From Burkholderiales bacterium (GTDB lineage Bacteria > Pseudomonadota > Gammaproteobacteria > Burkholderiales > Burkholderiaceae_E): 5,266 nucleotides of DNA. Of the stretch, positions 1-5,266 are shown one piece after another. Under the pieces are notes generated by a model that saw nothing but the letters and a program-made list of their open reading frames with translations, was not told where the DNA came from and did no database searches. The stretch is taken from the NCBI GenBank assembly GCA_020348765.1, contig CP070753.1, positions 2,398,194-2,403,459 of the forward strand. The letters are read 5' to 3'. The position numbers were made by a program, and so were the translations under genes. The first letter of the stretch is position 1, and each line of letters begins with the position of its first letter.

Positions 1-1703
1 CCGACCTCCTCGATCATCTCTTCGTAGGCGTGGCGCACCATGCGTGCATTGAGCAGGTTCAGCCGCACGCCACCGACATCGCTCTTGTGGCTGATCTCGC
101 TCGAGTTGATCTTCATCACCACCGGGTAGCCGATCTGCTCGGCGTGGCTCACCGCTTCGTTCGGCGACTGCGCGATCAGGTTCGCGGCCACCGGGACGCC
201 GAACAGCCCGAGCAGCGCCTTGGACTCGGTTTCGGTGAGCAGCGTGCGGCCGCGGGCCTGGGCCTGCTCGCGGATGCGATCGGCCGCGGTGCGGTCGAAC
301 GGCGCCTCCAGCGGGCGCGGCGAGGGGGTTTGCAGCAGTAGCGCCTGGTTGCGACGAAACTGGACCAGCCAGGACAGCGCGTCGACCGCGCTCTCGGGCG
401 TGCGGAAGCTCGGGATGTCGGATTGCGCGAACAGCCGCCGCGCCTCGGCCACTTCGGTTTCGCCGAGCCACGCGGTCACGAACGGCTTGCGCGTGCCTGC
501 GGCCACTTCGATCGTCGCTCGGGCCACGTCGCTGGCGCCGGCGAGCGCGACCGGACAGAACAATCCCAGGATCACGTCGCAGTCCTCCGAGCGGGCGAGC
601 ACGCGCGCGGCGTTGCCGTAGCGCTCGGCATCGGCATCGCCGATCACGTCCACCGGGTTGGCATGCGACCAGTGCACGGGCAGGATCGCGTTCAGGTCGC
701 TGATGGTGGACTCCGACAGTGCGGCCAGCGGAACGCTGCGGTCGGCGGCGCGGTCCGCCGCCAGCACGCCCGGGCCGCCGCCATTGGTCAGCACGGCCAG
801 GCGATCGCCGCGCGGCATGCGCCCGTGCGCCAGGATGCTGGCCGCGGTGAACAGGTCGTTCATCGTCATCACGCGGATGGTCCCGCAACGCTCGAACACC
901 GCCGAGAACACCGAGTCGCTGCCGACCAGCGCGCCCGAGTGCGAGCTGGCCGCCCGCGAGCCGCTCGCGTGACGTCCGACCTTCAGCACGATGACCGGCT
1001 TGGTGCGCGCCGCGGCCCGCAGGCTGCTGACGAACCCGCGTGCATCGCGCACGCCTTCGACATACATCAGGATGTGCTCGGTGGCCGGGTCGTGCACCAG
1101 GAAGTCGAGGATCTCGCCGAAGTCCAGGTCCAGCGCGCCGCCCATCGAAATGACGCTCGAAAAGCCGATGTCCCGGGCGCTGGCCCAGTCGAGCATGACC
1201 GTGCAGGCCGCGCCCGACTGCGACACCAGCGCCAGGTTGCCGGGTTGCGGCCGGGTCGGTGCGAACGTGGCATTCAGCCCGATCGACGGTCTGAGCAGCC
1301 CGAGGCAGTTCGGGCCGACCATGCGGATTCCCTTGCGCGCGACGATCTCGGCCAGCGCCCGGGCGCGGCGTTTGCCTTCCTCGCCCATCTCGGCGAAGCC
1401 GGCCGTCAGAACCAGCAGTGCGCGCACCTTGGCCGGGTCGAGCGCGTCGATCAGCCGGACCGTGAGCTCGGCTGGAGTGGCGAAGACGGCCAGGTCGACC
1501 GGCGCATCGAGTGCCGACAGGTCGGGCACGGTGCGAATGCCCATCACCTCCGGATAGCGGGGCGTCACCGGCACGATGCGTCCCGCGAAGCCGTTGCCGA
1601 TCACGTTCGCCAGCACGACGTGACCGAGCGACGTCGAGCGCGTGCTCGCGCCGACGATCGCGACGCTGGAAGGGGCAAAGAGGGGCGCCAGGTAGTGCGA
1701 CAT
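1..1703 (-). CDS. NDP-forming acyl-CoA synthetase (acetate--CoA ligase / Pat-like family), C-terminus beyond window
   Basis: The gene reads leftward from ATG at 1703 and stays open to base 1, giving 567 residues without a stop. An in-frame TAG at 1743-1745 with no other start codon after it fixes this start, although no clear Shine-Dalgarno sequence precedes it. Residues 1-140 are a Rossmann CoA-binding domain (IVGAS at 16-20, MVGPNCLG at 128-135). Residues 155-300 are a succinyl-CoA-ligase-like domain with VSQSGA (160-165) and SSHSGAL (253-259), where His255 fits the phosphorylated histidine of the family. An ATP-grasp domain begins near 490 (VVMKI with Lys531, then SHKSDVGGV at 538-546) and is cut by the window edge. 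Family members interconvert acyl-CoA plus NDP and phosphate with acid, CoA and NTP, or, when fused to a GNAT domain, acetylate protein lysines. Members are about 700 residues, or about 900 with GNAT, so the deciding C-terminus is not visible. The retained histidine favours an active synthetase half. Substrate unknown. Confidence 0.93.
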   Translation of the reverse strand, partial: MSHYLAPLFAPSSVAIVGASTRSTSLGHVVLANVIGNGFAGRIVPVTPRYPEVMGIRTVPDLSALDAPVDLAVFATPAELTVRLIDALDPAKVRALLVLTAGFAEMGEEGKRRARALAEIVARKGIRMVGPNCLGLLRPSIGLNATFAPTRPQPGNLALVSQSGAACTVMLDWASARDIGFSSVISMGGALDLDFGEILDFLVHDPATEHILMYVEGVRDARGFVSSLRAAARTKPVIVLKVGRHASGSRAASSHSGALVGSDSVFSAVFERCGTIRVMTMNDLFTAASILAHGRMPRGDRLAVLTNGGGPGVLAADRAADRSVPLAALSESTISDLNAILPVHWSHANPVDVIGDADAERYGNAARVLARSEDCDVILGLFCPVALAGASDVARATIEVAAGTRKPFVTAWLGETEVAEARRLFAQSDIPSFRTPESAVDALSWLVQFRRNQALLLQTPSPRPLEAPFDRTAADRIREQAQARGRTLLTETESKALLGLFGVPVAANLIAQSPNEAVSHAEQIGYPVVMKINSSEISHKSDVGGVRLNLLNARMVRHAYEEMIEEV

Positions 1704-1726
1704 CGGACCGAGGGGATCGCTTCCGC

Positions 1727-1732
1727 TATACT
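1727..1732 (+). promoter_or_regulatory. candidate -10 box for the tRNA gene
   Basis: TATACT matches the sigma-70 -10 consensus at 5 of 6 positions and lies 29 bp before the first base of the tRNA, so transcription would start near 1739-1740 after a G/C-rich discriminator. That is common for stable-RNA promoters. The -35 partner is weak (CGGACC at 1704-1709, 17-bp spacing) and touches the start codon of the divergent synthetase gene. On the other strand the same TATA core reads TATAGC and could serve the synthetase, leaving a leader of only about 14 nt. Assignment is by motif and position only. Confidence 0.4.
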
Positions 1733-1744
1733 GCTCTGCACCCT

Positions 1745-1760
1745 ATCACAGCGCCGTGAT
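1745..1760 (+). repeat. short inverted repeat in the tRNA 5' leader
   Basis: ATCAC (1745-1749) and GTGAT (1756-1760) are exact reverse complements around a 6-base loop, ending one base before the mature tRNA 5' end at 1762. In the precursor this would place a small hairpin next to the RNase P cleavage site. It is short enough to be chance. Confidence 0.3.
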
Positions 1761-1761
1761 C

Positions 1762-1838
1762 GGGCCGTTAGCTCAGTCGGTCAGAGCAGTGGACTCATAA
1801 TCCATTGGTCGCAGGTTCGAGCCCTGCACGGCCCACCA
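1762..1838 (+). tRNA. tRNA with CAT anticodon, probably tRNA-Ile2 (lysidine type)
   Basis: A complete 77-base cloverleaf with CCA encoded at 1836-1838. The acceptor strands GGGCCGT (1762-1768) and ACGGCCC (1828-1834) pair fully and the discriminator is A1835. The D stem is GCTC/GAGC (1771-1774 and 1784-1787). The anticodon stem GTGGA/TCCAT (1789-1793 and 1801-1805, one G-U pair) holds the loop CTCATAA with anticodon CAT at 1796-1798. The T stem is GCAGG/CCTGC with loop TTCGAGC (1816-1822). CAT can belong to initiator Met, elongator Met or Ile2, in which TilS turns C34 into lysidine so that AUA is read. The full 1-72 pair excludes a typical initiator. C4-G69 and C5-G68, features reported to favour TilS recognition in E. 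coli, and the TTGGTCGC stretch after the anticodon stem resemble E. coli ileX. I favour Ile2, but elongator tRNA-Met remains possible. Confidence 0.95.
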
Positions 1839-1855
1839 CCCGCACGGCCCTCCAC
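1826..1855 (+). repeat. near-duplicate of the tRNA 3' end
   Basis: GCACGGCCCACCAC (1826-1839), which carries the 3' acceptor strand and CCA of the tRNA, recurs as GCACGGCCCTCCAC (1842-1855) with one mismatch in 14 bases, 16 bp downstream. The second copy keeps an acceptor-like ACGGCCC followed by TCCA, so it could also pair with the tRNA 5' strand. It may be a scar of recombination at the tRNA, a decayed duplication, or chance in GC-rich DNA. Confidence 0.5.
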
Positions 1856-1941
1856 GATCCCGCGACGACCCGGTGGATTCCAGCTTCGACGAGATGGGGC
1901 GCGCTGCAGCGAGCGCATGCCCATGGACGCGGCCCGGCCCC

Positions 1942-1947
1942 GGGGGA
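1942..1947 (+). promoter_or_regulatory. ribosome binding site that decides the aminotransferase start
   Basis: GGGGGA ends 5 bases before ATG 1953 and is the best Shine-Dalgarno candidate near the N-terminus. The in-frame ATGs at 1917 and 1923 lack a comparable site. The G-run is part of the palindrome CCCCGGGG (1938-1945), so some masking by RNA structure is possible. Confidence 0.5.
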
Positions 1948-1952
1948 CGAAG

Positions 1953-3212
1953 ATGATTCGGGCGAGCAAGCCGAACACGGCGGCCAGCGTTGCGTCGGAC
2001 GACGAAGGCGGCCGCCGCGCCAGGCGCTTTCGGAAGCCGTTCACGCAGCAGGAGCCGTTGCCCGAGGCCGCCGTCGCGCGGGCGGTCGAAGTCATGCGCT
2101 CGGGGCGGCTGCACCGGTACAACACGCTGCCCGGCCAACCCGGCGAGGCGGCCGAGCTCGAGCAGGCGTTCGCGCAGTACATGCAGCTTCCGTATTGCCT
2201 GGCCTGCACCTCGTGCGGCTATGCGCTGCACATCGCCCTGCGCAGCGCCGGTGTGAGCGCCGGGGACCCGGTGCTGTGCAATGCCTATACGTTGTCCCCG
2301 GTCCCGGGGGCGATCGACAACGCCGGCGGCAAGCCGGTCTTCGTCGAGACCTGCGAAGACTGCACGGTCGATGTCGCCGATCTGCGCCGTGCGGCACTGG
2401 AGTCGCAGGCCCGCTATTTCGTGCTGTCGCACATGCGCGGGCACATCGCCGACATGGACGCGATCGTGGCGCTGTGTCGGGAGCTCGGCATCGTCCTGAT
2501 CGAGGACTGTGCACACACGATGGGCGCGCGCTGGCGCGGGCGCCTGAGCGGAAGCTTCGGCGACATCGCGTGCTTCAGCACCCAGACCTACAAGCACATG
2601 AACTCCGGCGAGGGCGGGCTGCTGGTCTGTGCCGACCCGGCATACATGCGACGCGCGGTGCTGTACTCGGGCTCGTACATGTTCTACGACCGCCACCCGC
2701 AGGCGCCGCCGCCCGAGACCTTCGTGCAGGACCGGCTGACGGTGCCCAACTACAGCGGTCGCATGGACAACCTGCGTGCCGCGGTGCTGCTGGCGCAACT
2801 GCCGCTGCTGGACGCCAACTGCCGGCGCTGGAACGCGTTGTACCAGGTGCTCGAGTCGGGCCTGGCGCGGATTCCGGGCATTGCCGTCATCGAGCGCCCG
2901 GCGCACGAGGCCTTCGTCGGGAGTTCGATCCAGTTTCGGCTCACCGAATGCCCGGGCGCGAAGATCCCCGAGTTCGTGCGCGCCTGCGCCGAGCGCGGCG
3001 TGGTGGTCAAGTGGTTTGGCGCCGAGCAGCCCGAGGGATACACCAGCCGCTATGACAGCTGGCGGTACGTGACCTCGTGTCGGCCGCTGCCGCGGACAAC
3101 GGCACTGCTGGCCGGGTTGTGCGACATTCGGATCCCGCTGACCTTCGATACGTCCGACTGCGAGCTGATCACCGAGCTGATCGGGGAGGCGCTCGGGTCG
3201 ATCGCCGGCTGA
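1953..3212 (+). CDS. DegT/DnrJ/EryC1/StrS-family PLP aminotransferase, orphan
   Basis: A 419-residue fold-type I PLP enzyme of the family that transaminates keto-sugars, cyclitols and related metabolites in the cytoplasm. The core starts near residue 28 (KPFTQQEPLP) after a polar, arginine-rich N-terminal extension. The usual glycine/serine-rich cofactor loop appears as CTSCGYAL (85-92). LIEDCAH (182-188) provides Asp185, which should contact the pyridine nitrogen, and His188. STQTYKHMNSGEGG (209-222) carries Lys214, the expected Schiff-base lysine. NYSGRMDNLRAAVLLAQL (266-283) is the family's dimer and active-site segment. The start at 1953 is chosen for its ribosome binding site; ATG 1917 would add 12 residues. 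Sixteen cysteines are present, including C82-x2-C85-x2-C88 and C134-x2-C137, which is many for this family. The gene begins 114 bp after the tRNA with no terminator-like element between, so readthrough is possible. No sugar-nucleotide or antibiotic genes lie nearby, so the substrate cannot be inferred. Confidence 0.93.
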   Translation: MIRASKPNTAASVASDDEGGRRARRFRKPFTQQEPLPEAAVARAVEVMRSGRLHRYNTLPGQPGEAAELEQAFAQYMQLPYCLACTSCGYALHIALRSAGVSAGDPVLCNAYTLSPVPGAIDNAGGKPVFVETCEDCTVDVADLRRAALESQARYFVLSHMRGHIADMDAIVALCRELGIVLIEDCAHTMGARWRGRLSGSFGDIACFSTQTYKHMNSGEGGLLVCADPAYMRRAVLYSGSYMFYDRHPQAPPPETFVQDRLTVPNYSGRMDNLRAAVLLAQLPLLDANCRRWNALYQVLESGLARIPGIAVIERPAHEAFVGSSIQFRLTECPGAKIPEFVRACAERGVVVKWFGAEQPEGYTSRYDSWRYVTSCRPLPRTTALLAGLCDIRIPLTFDTSDCELITELIGEALGSIAG

Positions 3213-3222
3213 GCGGCCGGTC

Positions 3223-3252
3223 GCCGCCACCCGCGGGCGCTCGCCCGGCGGC
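3223..3252 (+). other. GC-rich stem-loop just after the aminotransferase stop
   Basis: GCCGCC (3223-3228) pairs with GGCGGC (3247-3252), and the inner GGGC/GCCC (3235-3238 and 3243-3246) closes a GCTC loop, with a 6-base bulge on the left arm. It begins 11 bases after the stop codon. There is no T-run behind it, so it is not a classic intrinsic terminator; it may protect the mRNA 3' end or support Rho-dependent termination. Confidence 0.4.
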
Positions 3253-3261
3253 ATGCGAGCC

Positions 3262-3280
3262 GGACCCACGTCCCGGGTCC
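3262..3280 (+). other. second stem-loop in the aminotransferase-helicase gap
   Basis: GGACCC (3262-3267) and GGGTCC (3275-3280) are perfect complements around a 7-base loop, 9 bases after the previous stem-loop. Again no T-run follows. Together the two could slow or end transcription leaving the aminotransferase gene. Confidence 0.35.
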
Positions 3281-3317
3281 ACCGGGGCCGAGGCTCGAGC
3301 GGTGTTTATTTGCCGAA

Positions 3318-3341
3318 CTCCTTCGAAAGGGAGTACCCTTT
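3318..3341 (+). promoter_or_regulatory. two mutually exclusive hairpins in the helicase leader
   Basis: Hairpin A pairs CTCCTT (3318-3323) with AGGGAG (3328-3333), one G-U pair, loop CGAA. Hairpin B pairs AAAGGG (3326-3331) with CCCTTT (3336-3341), loop AGTA. They share the segment 3326-3333, so only one can form at a time. The block is much less GC-rich than its surroundings and ends 23 bp before the helicase start codon. CTTCG (3321-3325) could also pair with CGAGG (3356-3360) over the ribosome binding site. A leader switch is inferred, not shown. If the promoter overlaps this block, the inverted repeat could instead be a protein operator. Confidence 0.4.
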
Positions 3342-3355
3342 AACGTTTACTCAAA

Positions 3356-3360
3356 CGAGG
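3356..3360 (+). promoter_or_regulatory. helicase ribosome binding site
   Basis: CGAGG ends 4 bases before ATG 3365, a slightly short but usable spacing, and supports this start for the helicase. The site could be masked by pairing with CTTCG at 3321-3325. Confidence 0.5.
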
Positions 3361-3364
3361 TTCA

Positions 3365-4924
<1,560 letters not shown>

Positions 4925-4934
4925 CCGCTAGCGG
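4925..4934. repeat. 10-bp palindrome at the convergent gene junction
   Basis: CCGCTAGCGG is a perfect palindrome that fills the 3-bp gap between the helicase and gluQ stop codons and includes the gluQ stop TAG within its CTAG core. As RNA it gives only a 3-bp stem with a 4-base loop, and no T-run adjoins it on either strand, so it is not a convincing terminator. Confidence 0.5.
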
Positions 4935-5266
4935 CCGAAGCGGGCGTTCCAGGCACGCACTGCCGTGTCCCAGAAGGCTGCCGGCGACGTCGTGCCGGCA
5001 GCGTCCTCCAGGCCGAGGAACGCGGCCGCCGTGCGCAACGGTGGCAACGGGTCACGGCCGTCGATCGGTGCGGCGCCGGTCTGCTTCGACAGCTTTTCGC
5101 CGCTCGCGTCCGTGACCACGGGAATGTGCAGGTAGCGGGTCGGCGGTAGCCCCAGCAGCCGCTGCAGCAGGATCTGGCGCCCGGTCGAGTGCAGCAGGTC
5201 GGCGCCACGGACCACGTCCGTGACCCCCTGCGCGGCATCGTCGACCACGACGGCCAGCTGATAGGC
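4928..5266 (-). CDS. gluQ: glutamyl-Q tRNA(Asp) synthetase (GluQ/YadB), C-terminal part
   Basis: The last 112 residues of a class I synthetase paralogue; the N-terminus lies beyond the right edge. The frame is open to base 5266 and reads [20 protein letters not shown] at its visible start, followed by [11 protein letters not shown] (21-31) and RYLHIPVV (44-51), a typical GluRS/GluQ catalytic-domain sequence. GEKLSKQ (56-62) is the KMSKS-type ATP-binding loop. GluQ activates glutamate and attaches it to queuosine at position 34 of tRNA(Asp), not to the tRNA 3' end. True GluRS is much longer and carries an anticodon-binding domain after this region; here the protein ends about 50 residues past the KLSKQ loop, which identifies GluQ. 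Family length is about 300 residues, so roughly the last third is visible. The zinc-binding part and HIGH motif cannot be seen. Its stop codon lies 3 bp from the helicase stop on the opposite strand. Confidence 0.93.
   Translation of the reverse strand, partial: AYQLAVVVDDAAQGVTDVVRGADLLHSTGRQILLQRLLGLPPTRYLHIPVVTDASGEKLSKQTGAAPIDGRDPLPPLRTAAAFLGLEDAAGTTSPAAFWDTAVRAWNARFGR

Noticed and set aside
1839..1952. A terminator or small gene between the tRNA and the aminotransferase.
   Set aside because: No stem followed by a T-run and no short frame with a ribosome binding site was found; apart from the duplicated tRNA end and the aminotransferase ribosome binding site I see nothing there.
423..3212. 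A single plus-strand open frame of 929 codons running antisense to the synthetase, through the tRNA and into the aminotransferase.
   Set aside because: Only the part from 1953 onward has family motifs. The first part lies opposite a clear synthetase gene and reads as arginine- and histidine-rich low-complexity protein, a known effect of high GC content removing stop codons.
1773..3269. A 498-codon minus-strand open frame opposite the aminotransferase.
   Set aside because: It overlaps the tRNA, shows no recognisable domain, and has the arginine-rich composition expected of the complement of a GC-rich gene.
3310..3339. A sigma-70 promoter with TTGCCG (3310-3315) and TACCCT (3334-3339) at 18-bp spacing ahead of the helicase.
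   Set aside because: The -35 matches 4 of 6 and the -10 only 3 of 6 consensus bases, too weak to call; the helicase promoter is left unassigned.
4928..5248. A complete 106-residue gene starting at the GTG at 5248.
   Set aside because: The reading frame continues upstream to the window edge with GluQ-like sequence (AYQLAV), so this valine is internal and the gene is truncated by the window.

Overview
The window is chromosomal-looking DNA from a high-GC bacterium (about two thirds G+C by eye, with strongly G/C-ending codons). The styles of the RhlE-type helicase, the glutamyl-Q tRNA(Asp) synthetase and the NDP-forming acyl-CoA synthetase suggest a proteobacterium, most likely a betaproteobacterium of the Burkholderiales type. 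That placement is an inference from protein style, not a database result.

Layout from left to right. (1) 1-1703, minus strand: the first 567 residues of an NDP-forming acyl-CoA synthetase (acetate--CoA ligase / Pat-like family), running off the left edge inside its ATP-grasp domain. (2) 1704-1761: a 58-bp divergent region with a candidate -10 box for the tRNA and a small inverted repeat. (3) 1762-1838, plus strand: a complete tRNA gene with anticodon CAT and an encoded CCA, more likely tRNA-Ile2 (lysidine-modified) than elongator tRNA-Met. The last bases of the tRNA are repeated almost exactly 16 bp further on. (4) 1953-3212, plus strand: a stand-alone DegT/DnrJ/EryC1/StrS-family PLP aminotransferase with an extra N-terminal stretch and many cysteines. 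(5) 3213-3364: an intergenic region with two GC-rich stem-loops, then a more AT-rich leader that can form two mutually exclusive hairpins. (6) 3365-4924, plus strand: a complete DEAD-box RNA helicase of the RhlE group with a basic-acidic-basic tail. (7) 4928-5266, minus strand: the C-terminal 112 residues of glutamyl-Q tRNA(Asp) synthetase (GluQ), converging on the helicase with 3 bp between the two stop codons.

The genes do not form one operon. The theme, where there is one, is RNA and translation: a tRNA that probably needs anticodon modification, a tRNA-modifying synthetase paralogue, and an RNA helicase. A CoA-ester enzyme and an orphan aminotransferase sit beside them. I see no insertion sequence, CRISPR array, phage gene or defence system, and no clear evidence of a new multi-gene system. 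The items most worth a second look are the competing hairpins before the helicase, the duplicated tRNA 3' end, and the cysteine-rich orphan aminotransferase.
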